Shown: one piece after another, positions 22,230-35,000 of the stretch | How positions within the stretch are numbered: position 1 is the first letter of the stretch | Layout of the letters: every line of letters begins with the position of its first letter | From: Codonopsis lanceolata | Lineage: Eukaryota > Streptophyta > Magnoliopsida > Asterales > Campanulaceae | Length of the DNA stretch: 64,000 nt | Direction of reading: 5' to 3' | NCBI GenBank assembly: GCA_013146195.2 | Contig: CM028377.1 | Span: 3,410,001-3,474,000 of the forward strand | Made by a program: the position numbers and the translations under genes | The notes under the pieces: generated by a model | Database searches by the model: none | Told to the model about the DNA's origin: nothing | What the model saw: the letters and a program-made list of their open reading frames with translations, nothing else

Positions 22230-22932
22230 TAGTAACTTGTAAAACCTTAAAGAAAGGGATATTTAAGGATAGTTATGGCGATGTTAACTCTTAAATTTAT
22301 CGCAATTAAACCAACTATATGGCCTATAGAAAAACAGAGGCACTATTGCATCCCCTAATACTCTAAATACATCCTGTTTTTTATTACAAAACTGTCACGT
22401 TGTTGCCCATTGTCCTTCTAAATACACCATCTAACATACATCTGCCTTCTTCCTCCTACTTCATTGTTTCTTCTTCCTACTTGATTTCACGTTTTGTTTC
22501 TCCAAACCCTATACCTAAACCTAAAGCTTCCTACATCTACATTTTTGCAAAAATCAAATATGGAGCCCAATGAAGTGAAAGGAACATTGAATACAAGTAT
22601 CTCCTCATTTAATGCATAAATATGGACTAAATATCAGGGGTTTTGTAAAATTGTACTGTTGCGTTGCATAATGATCCGCCAAGGCTGGGTGAACAATTGA
22701 GTGATTAAGTAATACTCAATTGTTCACCCACTCATGGGGAACTTCAACTTAATTATTCACTCAGTCCTGATAGAACATTACTCAATTGTGAACATGGTGA
22801 AAGAGTATAGTTCAATCTAAACTTTATAACTAGCCATCATACATTTAAACAGAACCAAAACACAAACTACTCAAGATAAACAATCACAATAAAGTGTGAC
22901 TAAACCCAAGGCTGACCAAATTAAAAAAAAAT
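22230..22932. other. Unassigned conserved block with a 17-bp hairpin
   Basis: Shared with copy B (about 60275-61014) at high identity over 700 bp. It includes a pyrimidine-rich stretch and a perfect 17-bp hairpin at 22686-22730. I find no convincing protein. It could be an old gene flank or an unrecognised element. Confidence 0.4.
22686..22730. other. Perfect 17-bp inverted repeat
   Basis: The arms are TGGGTGAACAATTGAGT and its exact complement, with an 11-base loop. The copy B version at about 60741-60782 keeps a stem of about 15 bp. It may be a foldback remnant or a structured RNA; nothing assigns it. Confidence 0.7.
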
Positions 22933-23295
22933 TGTGTTGGTAAAGCTCGTTCAGCACGGGTAGAACAAACTGTGAGTACCCCGTTATTAACCTGAATCCG
23001 CGCCACTGAAAGACGGGGTGGTTTCAAAACCTTTTAAAAGTGCATGGAATACGCTCGGCCTCAATCGTGGACTCAAAATATAAACAACAGAGCCGCTATT
23101 TTTATTCTAAGGATAAACAAAGAAAATCCAAATATACTAGATTTACAAGGGTTCGAAGACTAATTTACGAGTTGGAAAGGGTTAGGCACCCAACTCATTC
23201 TTTCGGACTCAAAATCGATTTTTGGCTGAATTTTATAAATTTAACAACGTGAATAAAGCATTTAATACGCATTATATGCAACTTTATATACATAC

Positions 23296-23337
23296 ATACA
23301 TACATATATACATACATATATATATATATATATATAT
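23296..23337. repeat. (TA)n/(CATA)n microsatellite, left of the Athila insertion
   Basis: Alternating TA with CATA units. The Athila element landed in this tract; its other half is at 40986-41030. Confidence 0.9.
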
Positions 23338-24740
23338 TGATAGGAGCACGAAAGTGTGATTAGCCGGTTTTATGATTTATTTTAGAACAAATATTACAAT
23401 TTTGGTTGGTTTTGTGCTGATTATGATGTAGGTGTAAAGGGAGCTGCAAAAGAGGGGAGTTAAGAAGAAAATGTTGGATTTCAGACAAGAGGAAAACCTG
23501 GAATGTCACATGGGCACGTGATGTTCATATTTCGGAGCTGAGCTGTTGGCTAGTTGCTGAATTATCGAGCAGATCTGTTGGGCAGTTAAAAAAATACTGT
23601 TACTTCTTTCTGATTATGTTCATGTATTAAAGGAAATACTGATTTGGAAGTAGTGGGTGGTTTTAGGAAGTTACCGGTAGTTTTAAAACTACCAAGTAGT
23701 GGTTTTAGTGGGAGAGTAGAGTGATATTTATGGATGTAATTTCTGAACAAATGGAGAGAATTCGGCCAGTAGAGAGGAGTTCCATCAGACAGTAACTTGA
23801 GAGATAGAAAAGTCAAAAACAATTGTTAGGAGCAAAGTGTAAAGAACTTGTGATCTTCTTTGAAATTCATTATCTGCTGGGAACAAACAATTTGGTTATT
23901 CTTGTAAGTTGCTTTTAAATCATGTTTAGTAGTTAAAGAAATTCTTCCAGACAATGAGAAATTAAGTCTCAAGCTTTTTATTTATGTGAGATCTAATTGC
24001 GTTATTTCTTGTTCGGGTTTTGAATATTTGTTCGTTCTCCGTTTTACACGTAGGAAGATTATTGTGTCTAATTAATGTTTAATGGCCAGAATATTAATTA
24101 ACATAATATTCTAAAGCTAGTTAACACTGTTGATCCATAATTGTCCTCGGTGTTAACAAAGTGGCAAGTAATACACCTTTTAGGCATCACAAGCATAATC
24201 GAAACGTATTACGGGAACGGATAATCATTGTTACATGCTATTGCTTTAATATGCATGGCTTTGAATCGGGTCTCTCTCTTCTTAATGCAACCGAGTTATT
24301 AAATCTTACGAGCGTCTCTGAGGTTGTAACTCGGTTAGACGGTAATTAACGAGCGTCTCTTGATTATCAATACGGTAAGGAGAGATTGAGTGTTAGGCGT
24401 TTGTCGACACTTTTAACCGGTTAATTTAAAATTTAACAAGATATTTTTGCATCAATGATCAGAAATAAAATGCGAGACGAAATTGGTTCATTGGCTGGAT
24501 TTTAATTTTATTGAATTAAATTAAGTATTAATCTGATAGCTTAATTAAAGTTGTGTATTTTTAGTTAATCAGTCTTTACGTTTATTTTTAGTTAATTTAA
24601 AATCTAAGTTTGTGTTCTATTATTTCAATAAAATTCTAAAAGGAATAATTTCAACGTTCCATGTGGATACGATCATGACTTACTTTATACTCGGTATTAA
24701 GGAAGGAGGAAAATTAATTTTGACGATTTGACATTCGCCA
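23338..24740 (+). repeat. Athila 5' LTR
   Basis: Starts TGATAGGAGCACGAAAG and ends GACATTCGCCA; 1403 bp. It is very similar to the 3' LTR (39591-40985, 1395 bp), which carries a 6-bp gain near its start. The high similarity suggests a fairly recent insertion. A short conserved ORF (24161-24349) lies in both LTRs but resembles no protein. Confidence 0.92.
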
Positions 24741-24745
24741 AATTT

Positions 24746-24763
24746 TGGCGCCGTTGCTGGGGA
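24746..24763 (+). other. Primer-binding site, tRNA-Asp
   Basis: TGGCGCCGTTGCTGGGGA lies 5 bases after the LTR. It pairs with the 3' end of plant tRNA-Asp, with one mismatch (T for the usual C). This primer is typical of Athila elements. Confidence 0.85.
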
Positions 24764-24818
24764 ACTGTTTTGATATTTATTTCTTCGTTAGAATTTTATT
24801 ATTGTTTTGATTCTTTTT

Positions 24819-26138
24819 ATGTCTCGATCTTCTCGTACAGGAAAATTGATTTATGATCCGGAGATTGAGAAGACAGCAAGAAGGTTAACAAAACAAACCA
24901 AACTCAGTCGGCAAGCAAATATCTCTTCGCCGGGGTTGAAATCAACATTTGAACTGGCTAGTTCAAGTGATTCAAGTGACGAAGAGCTGGAAGAAGTAGA
25001 GCAAGTCAAGGAAGAACAAGAGGGAATTGAAGTTGCGGAGGTGGAACCCCAAGCCGAAATGGCAGATCCTCAGCGAACCTTGAGGGAAATGGCTACACCG
25101 GATGTGAATCAGCCGCCTCTTGGCATCACATTTCCGGAAGTAAATGCTCCATTCGAACTCAAACCTGTTCTGATCCAACTGTTACCCAAGTTTCATGGAT
25201 TGACGGGCGAAGATCCTCATAAGCATTTGATGGCTTTTCATCTAGCATGTTCGAGTCAAAGGCCGCAAGGAATGACTGAAGATAACATGAAATTGAGGGC
25301 TTTTCCTTTCACATTGGCGGACAAAGCAAAGGATTGGATGTTTGATTTACATCCGGGAGCAGTAAGTACATGGCCTGAAATGAAGAAGAAGTTTCTTGAG
25401 CGATTTTTCCCTGCTTCAAGAGCAGCGAATATTCGTAAAGACATTTGTGGAATAAGGCAATTTGTGGGAGAAACTTTGTATGAATATTGGGAGCGATTTA
25501 AACAATTGTGTGCGAGTTGTCCTCAGTACCAAATTTCTGATCAGTTGCTAATCCAATATTTTTATGAAGGTTTATTAATTGTAGATAGGAACATGATTGA
25601 TGCTGCGAGTGGAGGAGCTTTCATGAACAACACATTGGAGGAAGCCAAGCGATTAATTAATGATATGGCCGAAAATGCTCAGCAATTCGGGACAAGGCAA
25701 TTAGAGGTTCCAAGTAAAGTGAATGAGGTAAATGTTTCTTCTATTGATCGTAGACTAGACACTCTAACTTCTGTTGTGGAGAAACTCGTTTCAGGGCAAA
25801 TTCAGCAAGTTAAAGCATGCGGCATCTGTTCAAACGTTGGTCATCCGACAGATATGTGTCCAACATTGCAAGAAGAGCCCAAGGAATTAGTAAATGTTGT
25901 TGGCGGGTTTCAAAGGCAGCAACAAAGGAAGTATGATCCGTACTCTAATAACTATAATCTGGGATGGCGCAATCATCCGAATTTGAGTTATGGCACAAGA
26001 AACATGAACTTTTCACAGCAGCAAATTCGGCCTCCATTCCCACCTGTTCAGCCGATTCAGCATGTTAATATTCCAGGGACTTCGCTTGAAACTTTGATCA
26101 AAAGTCTGGCAGATACGGTACAGCAAGATCGACAGTAA
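24819..26138 (+). CDS. gag: Athila gag polyprotein region
   Basis: Capsid/nucleocapsid protein that would package the element RNA into cytoplasmic particles. The best start is the ATG at 24819 (MSRSSRTGK). Features: an acidic, Glu-rich segment at about residues 50-95; PLGITFPEVNAPFELKP, then the retrotransposon gag core with LLPKFHGLTGEDPHKHL, AKDWMFDL and MKKKFLERFFP (about 110-200); and a CCHC zinc knuckle CGICSNVGHPTDMC at about 335-350. A TAA at 26136-26138 ends the frame. The same frame stays open afterwards, and Athila gag and pol normally form one polyprotein, so this stop is probably a mutation and not the native end. Confidence 0.88.
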   Translation: MSRSSRTGKLIYDPEIEKTARRLTKQTKLSRQANISSPGLKSTFELASSSDSSDEELEEVEQVKEEQEGIEVAEVEPQAEMADPQRTLREMATPDVNQPPLGITFPEVNAPFELKPVLIQLLPKFHGLTGEDPHKHLMAFHLACSSQRPQGMTEDNMKLRAFPFTLADKAKDWMFDLHPGAVSTWPEMKKKFLERFFPASRAANIRKDICGIRQFVGETLYEYWERFKQLCASCPQYQISDQLLIQYFYEGLLIVDRNMIDAASGGAFMNNTLEEAKRLINDMAENAQQFGTRQLEVPSKVNEVNVSSIDRRLDTLTSVVEKLVSGQIQQVKACGICSNVGHPTDMCPTLQEEPKELVNVVGGFQRQQQRKYDPYSNNYNLGWRNHPNLSYGTRNMNFSQQQIRPPFPPVQPIQHVNIPGTSLETLIKSLADTVQQDRQ

Positions 26139-26159
26139 ACTAAGGCTAGCATTAAATCT

Positions 26160-29100
26160 TTGGAAGATCAGATCTCGCAATTGGCTGTATCAATGAGCAA
26201 AATGGAAGTGAACCAAGGTAGATTACCTTCTCAAGTTGAAAAAAATCCAAGGGAGAATGCGTGTGCGGTAACTCTTAGGAGTGGTAAAGAGTTACAGGAT
26301 TTTGCAAAAGAGGAAAAAGAAGGTGAAACTAGCAGCCACAATGATGAGAGTGTACAGAAGGAGAGTTCGGTGAAGGAAGAAGCTAGAGGATCAGGTTCAG
26401 AAAATTAGAAAGTCACTATTCCTCCACCTTTTCCAGGAAGATTGGCAAGGGAAAAGAAAGAGCAAGATGACAAGGCAATCTTGGATACTTTTAGCAAGGT
26501 AGAAATTAATATTCCTCTTTTGGAGGCTATTAAGCAAGTGCCTAGGTATGCCAAGTTTCTTAAAGAGTTGTGCATGAAAAAAATGAAGTTGCGACAGGAT
26601 GAGAAAGTGTTGGTAAGTGAGAATGTTTCAGCCATGATTCAACGGAAATTACCTCAGAAATGCAAGGACCCAGGTATGTATACTATTCCTTGTATTATAG
26701 GTAATAAAAAAGTTTAAAAAGCCATGCTTGATCTAGGAGCATCCATAAATGTCATGCCTTTATCTGTGTATAAAGAATTGAATTTAGGCCCATTGCGAGA
26801 TACAAGAGTAATCATACAATTGGCAGATAGGTCTAATTCTTATCCCGAGGGTGTGGTAGAGGATGTTTTGGTGAAAGTGAATGACTTAATTTTTCCGGTG
26901 GATTTCTATGTCATAGATATGGATGATTCATGTTCTCCTCATCCTTCTCTTATTCTGTTAGGGAGACCATTCATGAAAACAGCAAAAACAAAAATTGATG
27001 TAGATAAGGGAACTTTGACACTTGAATTTAATGACAATGTGGTAACTTTTAATGTTTTTGATGCCATGAAATATCCAAGTGATTCGGAGTCTGTTTTTCA
27101 TGTGAGTTTCATTGATTCTGTCATGCGAGATGAGTTTGAGTCTAATGGTCTTGATGATAAATTGGAAGTTGTTCTTGTGAAAAGTTTGACTGATAAAGAT
27201 GTACCTTTTCAAAACAATGTTGAAATGCAAGAGAGTATCATGGCTCTTTATTCCACATCTGAGGTTACATCAAAATCAGATTTTCCGACTCTTCCATTAC
27301 CAACGTCAAGTGAAAAAATTCTTCCTTCCACAATTCAAGCACCTAAGTTAGAATAAAAGAAGTTACCTGAACACTTGAAATATGTCTACTTAGGTGAAAA
27401 TGAAACTTTGCCAATCATTATTGCTAATAACTTGACTGAGTTGCAGGAAGAGAAGTTGCTAAGAGTCTTGAGAGAGAACAAAGGAGCAATTGGTTGGACA
27501 CTTGCAGACATTAAGGGAATCAGCCCTTCAATGTGCATGCATCGTATTTTGTTAGAAGCCGATTCCAAACCTGTTCGTGATCCACATCGGAAATTGAATC
27601 CGCCCATGAAGGAAGTTGTTCTCAATGAGATTTAGAAGCTTTTGGATTTAGGGATTATTTTTCCTATTTCTGACAGCACTTGGGTAAGTCCTGTTCATCT
27701 TGTTCCTAAGAAAACAGGTTTTACCTTGGTGGAGAATGAAAAAAATGAGTTGGTGCCAATGAGATTGCAAAATGGGTGGCGAATGTGCATAGACTTTCGA
27801 AAGTTAAATGCCGCCACTCGAAAGGATCATTTTCCTCTCCCATTCATTGATCGATGTTAGAAAGGTTGGCGTGTAAAAGATATTTGCTTTTTAGATGGTT
27901 ATTCAGGTTATTATCAGATTTTAGTTGCACTTGAAGATCAGGAAAAAACAACTTTCACGTGCCCATTCGGTACCTTTGCTTTTTGCCGTATGCCTTTTGG
28001 TCTGTGTAATGCACCTGGTACATTCCAAAGATGTATGATGAGTATCTTTTCTGATATGATTGAGCATTGCATAGAGATTTTTATGGATGATTTTACGGTG
28101 TATGGTGATTCATTTGATCAATGTTTAGATAATTTATCTAAAGTCATGAAACGTTGCATAGACACTAACCTGGTTCTTAACTATGAGAAATGTCATTTTA
28201 TGGTACAAGAGGGAATAGTGTTAGGTCATGTAGTTTCTGAAAGGGGAATTGAAGTGGACAAAGCTAAGGTTGATTTAATTGCTAAATTGCCTTATCCTGC
28301 TAATGTGAAAGATATTCGTAGTGTACTTGGTCATGCAGGATTTTATACGCGATTTATTCGAGACTTCTCCAAGATAGCACAACCTTTAACAAGGTTGCTT
28401 CAACAGGATGTTCCTTTTGAATTTGGAGAAGATTGCAAGAAGGCTTTTGATTTGTTGAAGGAGAAGCTGACTTCAGCTCCTATCATTCAGCCACCAAAGT
28501 GGGATTCCCCATTTGAACTCATGTGTGATGCGAGTCATTATGCAGTAGGAGCAGTTCTTGGACAAAGAGAAGGGAAGCAAAGTCATGTGATATATTATGC
28601 TTCGAAAACTCTCAATGCAGCCCAATGCAATTACACCACATCGGAAAAGGAGTTGTTGGCCATAGTCTTTGCATTTGAGAAGTTCAGATCTTATTTGCTG
28701 GGAGCAAAGGTGGTGGTTTTCTCAGATCATGCAGCACTCAAGTACCTTTTGGCAAAGAAGGAGTCTAAGCCCAGACTGATCAGATGGATTCTTCTGTTGC
28801 AAGAATTTACATGGGAGATTAAGGATTGCAAGGGGAAGGATAATTTGGTAGCTGATCATTTGAGCAGGATGGTGCATGAAGAAGAACCCATTTCAATTTC
28901 TGAAATGTTCCCAGATGAACAACTCTTCTTGGTGCAAGGTAAGTTAGGTAAGGAACCTTGGTATGCTGATATAGTTAACTTTTTGGTGACTGAATTTTTC
29001 CACAAGGAATGAGTAGTGCAAAAAAGAATAAAATAAGAAGTGACTCTAAATACTATATATGGGATGAACCTTATCTTTGGCGAATTGGTTCTGATCAAGT

Positions 29101-30239
29101 CATTCGTAGGTGTGTGTCTAATGACGAGATTCATTCCATATTAGTATATTGTCATAATTATGCTTGTGGAGGACATTTTGGTCCGAGACGAACGGCAAGA
29201 AAAATTTTGGATAGTGGTTTTTATTGGGAAACTCTTTTCAAAGATGCCTATGTTTTCTGTAAAAGTTGTGATAGGTGTCAAAAGATTGGAAATTTAACTT
29301 TGAGAGATGAGATGCCCCAAATTCCAATTTTAATTTGTGAAATTTTTGATGTTTGGGGAATGGATTTCATGGGACCATTTCCAAGTTCTTTTGGTAATTT
29401 ATATATATTGCTATGTGGATTATGTTTCCAAGTGGGTAGAAGCAAAAGCTACCCGGACTAATGATTCGAAAGTTGTTGTGAGTTTTCTCAGGTCTAATAT
29501 ATTCAGCAGGTTTGGCATTCCAAGAGCTGTGATTAGTGATCAGGGGACTCATTTCTGCAACCGAAGCGTGAAAGCATTGATGCTCAAGTATGGTGTACAC
29601 CATAGAGTGGCAACTACATACCATCCGCAAACTAATGGGCAGGCTGAGATTTCAAACAGAGAAATCAAGGGAATTTTGGAAAAGATGATAAATCCTAATC
29701 GGAAGGATTGGAGTTCGAGATTGATGATGCATTGTGGCCTATCGACATATAAAACACCAATTGGTATGTCGCCATATCGATTGGTATTTGGTAAAATGTG
29801 CTATCTACCGGTTATGTCGAACATAGGGCTTATCGGCAAAGTGAAAGAGTGTAATATGAATTTTAATCGGCCGGTCTTGAAAGGAAGCTGCAACTACAGG
29901 AATTAGATGAGTTGAGATTGGAGGCCTATGATAGTGCAAGATTTTACAAGGAGCGGACTAAGAAGTTTCATGATAAGTTGATTCGACGGAAAAGTTTTGT
30001 AGTGGGACAGAAAGTGTTGCTTTTCAACTCACGATTGAAATTGATGCCGTGAAAATTGAGGTCTCGCTGACCGGTCCGTATGTGATTGTGAGTGTTTTGT
30101 CCAATGGAGTTTTTGAAATCGAGTTTACATACTCGAAGGTTTTCAAAGTCAACGGACTCGATTGAAATCTTATTATGAAAATTTTGATGTGTCGGAAACC
30201 GTTGAAGAAATCACTTTGGCCTACCCCATTTATGAGTAA
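26160..30239 (+). pseudogene. pol: Athila protease-RT-RNase H-integrase, left copy
   Basis: Continues the gag frame through in-frame stops at about 26406, 26715, 27354 and 27633, then frameshifts. Domains: aspartic protease near 26724-26900 (DLGASINVMP); RT 27540-28160 with the catalytic FMDDF in IEIFMDDFTVYG; RNase H 28510-28870 (MCDASHYAVGAV, SEKELLAIVFA, VADHLSR); integrase with HHCC zinc finger (about 29110-29280, CKSCDRCQ) and catalytic core DFMGPFP, SDQGTHF and NGQAEISNREIKG. Together these would mature proteins, copy RNA to DNA and insert it. Indels become dense after about 29700, towards the N gap. Compared with the right copy, many of these indels fall at CAG/CTG, so part of the damage may be sequencing error. 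Confidence 0.88.
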
Positions 30240-30290
30240 TGTTGAGGGTAGACATTGGGTCTAGCTACAGACGGTAAATAGCGGCGCTAA

Positions 30291-30306
30291 TTGGGAGGCA
30301 ACCCAA
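30291..30306 (+). other. Hairpin after pol, left copy
   Basis: TTGGGAGGCAACCCAA can fold as a 5-bp stem with a 6-base loop. It lies about 50 bases after the pol stop and is repeated at 36098-36113. The motif GGGAGGCAACCCA is one I associate with this position in Athila elements. Its role is not known; it may help express the downstream ORF. Confidence 0.65.
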
Positions 30307-30559
30307 TGTTTTTAATTTTTATTCATTTTTATCTTTATTTTTATTTTATTTTATTGTTATTTTAATTTCTAGATTTTCTTAGTTTTAATTAATTTTTCTC
30401 TCTTGTTTTAATGTTTCTTTTAAGTTTGGTTTGTGGCAAGAAGTTGTGAGTCCAATGCATGCAAGAAAGTACGAGTGGTTTTGGTGAGATACCGAGAGCA
30501 AACCTTTTCTTCAGACGTGCGACCTAAACTCTGAGGGGTTAAGTGTCAGGTCACAAAGA

Positions 30560-31944
30560 GGGCAAAAGAGCGGATGAATAGTGAGGAGGCCGATCAAATA
30601 AAACGGCTAAATTCAATTTGGGGCTTTTAGCCCTAACTTTTCTTCTCATCTAATTTGAGCGCCCTCTCCTTCATCTTCACCAATTGTGCCCAATTCTTCG
30701 AACATTCATCCACCATTGTTGCCTCGCCTCCATTGTCAATGGCTTCCAAAGCAACGCTGCCGCTCCACCTTCTCGCTCCTCGAGCCGTTGCTCGCGCCGC
30801 CGAAAGTGGTCGAGTAGCTTTGCTGAAATTTCAACTACCTCTTCATCATCGGCGGCTTCCTCGCATTCGTCACCGGAGTCTTGGCGCGCCACGACTTCAA
30901 CTTTCAGACACGGCGAAGTTCTACCCCATCGCGCCGTATCTCGCTCAGTGGGACCTCGCACCAAACCAACCCAATTGGCTCAAGCCTCCATCTTCACTGC
31001 TTTTGAAACCCGAGCAATGTACTTCAACTCACCAGCTTGACTCGCCCACGCAACTCCGATCCGCTTCAGAAACAATGATATTGCAATGTCATTGTTTCCC
31101 CATTCTCGCCGAAAGAGACCGCGGTTCTAAAAGTGAACGCCGTGTTGGAGAAAGTCAGGCATCGAGGTAGCCGCTAACTTTCAATACAAGACCGTCAATC
31201 AAGCGAAGCACATACATTTTGGCGCCAGAATTATCATAGTAAATGTTTTCATCTCCCAACTTTAAATGCTTTGAATCGCCTCGCAAAATTGCAAATTTCA
31301 TGCGTAATGTAGTTGGGAAAATTTTGGTGTTGGATTTCTTTCCTTTGATGAACTGACTAGGAATTTTATTGCACCTTTTTTTTAATACCGAGACTTTTTC
31401 TCGAGATACACCACACTTTTTCGATTCCATTTAATGGGAAAAGCTTTTAGTTTGTCTCTAAATTGCTTAATGATGCCTTGCGGTTTTTGTCCGTCCTCGC
31501 TCCCAGCTCGTAGAGAGACGTTCATTTTGTGAATATTGTGAACCATTTAATTCTCGATTGCAATTTGTGTGGCATACTCTTTTCGAACGAAGGGAGCCGC
31601 ATAATCCAGCCATTCGAAAAGTATCTTTTGAAGGACCATGCTTTGCAAGTGATACAAAAATTTGGCATATAGTTTTTCGGTCGCAAAGATGGTTCTAATA
31701 TTTGCACCAAACCGAGTTATTTTTTATGTGGTGTATGATGAACAAGAAAAAGGTTAACTGGGTTATTGGTTAGCGAGCCAATTTGTTTTGGTTTGAATAA
31801 GAAGAGTCGCCCATTGAGTCTTGGTTCTGTGATTACTCTATTAGCGCTAATTTGGGTGTTTTGAATTTACAAAGATGATCCGAACGTTGCATGTGATTGT
31901 GAACCCTTAGATATAAAATGTTTATATCGAATGGGTTTGTTGAA
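30560..31944 (+). pseudogene. Athila late env-like ORF, left copy, cut by the gap
   Basis: Aligns with 36400-37825 along its whole length but has an indel every few dozen bases, so no long frame survives. It runs into the Ns at 31945. Differences from the right copy are dominated by CAG/CTG sites read as CG or CCG. It should not be counted as an independent gene; it is most likely a poorly polished second reading of the same or an allelic sequence. Confidence 0.8.
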
Positions 31945-32044
31945 NNNNNNNNNNNNNNNNNNNNNNNNNNNNNNNNNNNNNNNNNNNNNNNNNNNNNNNN
32001 NNNNNNNNNNNNNNNNNNNNNNNNNNNNNNNNNNNNNNNNNNNN
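31945..32044. other. Assembly gap of exactly 100 N
   Basis: A run of exactly 100 Ns, the conventional size for a gap of unknown length. The sequence on its left ends at the position matching 37825. The sequence on its right begins at the position matching 26221. The flanks therefore overlap by about 5.7 kb. Confidence 0.98.
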
Positions 32045-35000
32045 GATTACCTTCTCAAGTTGAAAAAAATCCAAGGGAGAATGGGTGTGCGGTAACTCTT
32101 AGGAGTGGTAAAGGTTCTGAGGATTTTGCAAAAGAGGAAAAAGAAGGTGAAACTAGCAGCCACAATGATGAGAGTGTACAGAAGGAGAGTTCGGTGAAGG
32201 AAGAAGCTAGAGGATCAGGTTCAGAAAATTAGAAAGTAACTATTCCTCCACCTTTTCCAGGAAGATTGGCAAGGGAAAAGAAAGAGCAAGATGACAAGGC
32301 AATCTTGGATACTTTTAGCAAGGTAGAAATTAATATTCCTCTTTGGAGGCTATTAAGCAAGTGCCTAGGTATGCCAAGTTTCTTAAAGAGTTGTGCATGA
32401 AAAAATGAAGTTCTGAGGGATGAGAAAGTGTTGGTAAGTGAGAATGTTTCAGCCATGATTCAACGGAATTACCTCGAAATGCAAGGACCGGTATGTATAC
32501 TATTCCTTGTATTATAGGTAATAAAAAAGTTGAAAAAGCCATGCTTGATCTAGGAGCATCCATAAATGTCATGCCTTTATCTGTGTATAAAGAATTGAAT
32601 TTAGGCCCATTGCGAGATACAAGAGTAATCATACAATTGGCGAGATAGGTCTAATTCTTATCCGAAGGTGTGGTAGAGGATGTTTTGGTGAAAGTGAATG
32701 ACTTAATTTTCGGTGGATTTCTATGTCATAGATATGGATGATTCATGTTCTCCTCATCCTTCTCTTATTACGTTAGGGAGACCATTCATGAAAAGCAGCA
32801 AAAACAAAATTGATGTAGATAAGGGAACTTTGACACTTGAATTTGATGGCAATGTGGTAACTTTTAATGTTTTTGATGCCATGAAATATCCAAGTGATTC
32901 GAGATGCTTTTTTCATGTGAGTTCATTGATTACGGCATGCGAGATGAGTTTGAGTCTAATGGTCTTGATGATAAATTGGAAGTTGTTCTTGTGAAAAGTT
33001 TGGTGATAAAGATGTACCTTTTCAAAACAATGTTGAAATGCAAGAGAGTATCATGGCTCTTTATTCCACATCGAGGTTACATCAAAATCAGATTTTCCAA
33101 CTCTTCCATTACCAACGTCAAGTGAAAAAATTCTTCCTTCACAATTCAAGCACCTAAGTTAGAATAAAAGAAGTTACTGAACACTTGAAATATGTCTACT
33201 TAGGTGAAAATGAAACTTTGCCAATCATTATTGCTAATAACAGGCGAGTTGCGGGAAGAGAAGTTGCTAAGAGTCTTGAGAGAGACAAAGGAGCAATTGG
33301 TTGGACACTTGCGGACATTAAGGGAATCGGCCCTTCAATGTGCATGCATCGTATTTTGTTAGAAGCCGATTCCAAACTTTCGTGATCCACATCGGAAATT
33401 GAATCCGCCCATGAAGGAAGTTGTTCTCAATGAGATTTTGAAGCTTTTGGATTTAGGGATTATTTTCCTATTTCGGCGACACTTGGGTAAGTCCGTTCAT
33501 CTTGTTCCTAAGAAAGAGGTTTTACCTTGGTGGAGAATGAAAAAAATGAGTTGGTGCCAATGAGATTGCAAAATGGGTGGCGAATGTGCATAGACTTTCG
33601 AAAGTTAAATGCCGCCACTCGAAAGGATCATTTTCCTCTCCCATTCATTGATCAAATGTTAGAAAGGTTGGCAGGTAAAAGATATTTCTGCTTTTTAGAT
33701 GATTATTCAGGTTATTATCATATTTTAGTTGCACTTGAAGATCAGGAAAAAACAACTTTCACGTGCCCATTCGGTACCTTTGCTTTTGCCGTATGCCTTT
33801 TGGTGCGTGTAATGCACAGTACATTCCAAAGATGTATGATGAGTATCTTTTCGATATGATTGAGCATTGCATAGAGATTTTTATGGATGATTTTACGGTG
33901 TATGGTGATTCATTTGATCAATGTTTAGATAATTTATCTAAAGTCATGAAACGTTGCATAGACACCAACCTGGTTCTTAACTATGAGAAATGTCATTTTA
34001 TGGTACAAGAGGGAATAGTGTTAGGTCATGTAGTTTCTGAAAGGGGAATTGAAGTGGACAAAGCTAAGGTTGATTTAATTGCTAAATTGCCTTATCCTGC
34101 TAGTGTGAAAGATATTCGTAGTGTACTTGGTCATGCAGGATTTTATACGCGATTTATTCGAGACTTCTCCAAGATAGCACAACCTTTAACAAGGTTGCTT
34201 CAACAGGATGTTCCTTTTGAATTTGGAGAAGATTGCAAAAGGCTTTTGATTTGTTGAAGGAGAAGTGACTTCGCTCCTATCATTCACCACCAAAGTGGGA
34301 TTTCCCATTTGAACTCATGTGTGATGCGAGTCATTATGCGAGGAGCAGTTCTTGGACAAAGAGAAGGGAAACAAAGTCATGTGATATATTATGCTTCGAA
34401 AACTCTCAATGCAGCCCAATGCAATTACACCACATCGGAAAAGGAGTTGTTGGCCATAGTCTTTGCATTTGAGAAGTTCAGATCTTATTTGGGATCAAAG
34501 GTGGTGGTTTTCTCGGATCATGCAAAGACTCAAGTACCTTTTGGCAAAGAAGGAGTCTAAGCCCAGACTGATCAGATGGATTCTTCTGTTGCAAGAATTT
34601 ACATGGGAGATTAAGGATTGCAAGGGGAAGGATAATTTGGTAGCTGATCATTTGAGTAGGATTGTGCATGAAGAAGAACCCATTTCAATTTCTGAAATGT
34701 TCCCAGATGAGCAACTCTTCTTGGTGCAAGGTAAATTAGGTAAGGAACCTTGGGATGCTGATATAGTTAACTTTTTGGTGACTGGAATTTTTCCACAAGG
34801 AATGAGTAGTGCAAAAAAGAATAAAATAAGAAGTGACTCTAAATACTATATATGGGATGAACCTTATCTTTGGCGAATTGGTTCTAATCAAATCATTCGT
34901 AGGTGTGTGGCTAATGACGAGATTCATTCCATATTAGTATATTGTCATAATTATGCTTGTGGAGGACATTTTGGTCCGAGACGAACGGCAAGAAAAATTT

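Noticed and set aside
29700..31944. Repeat-induced or deamination-type mutation near the gap
   Set aside because: The changes are losses of a base within CAG/CTG and not C-to-T changes, and they concentrate around the Ns.
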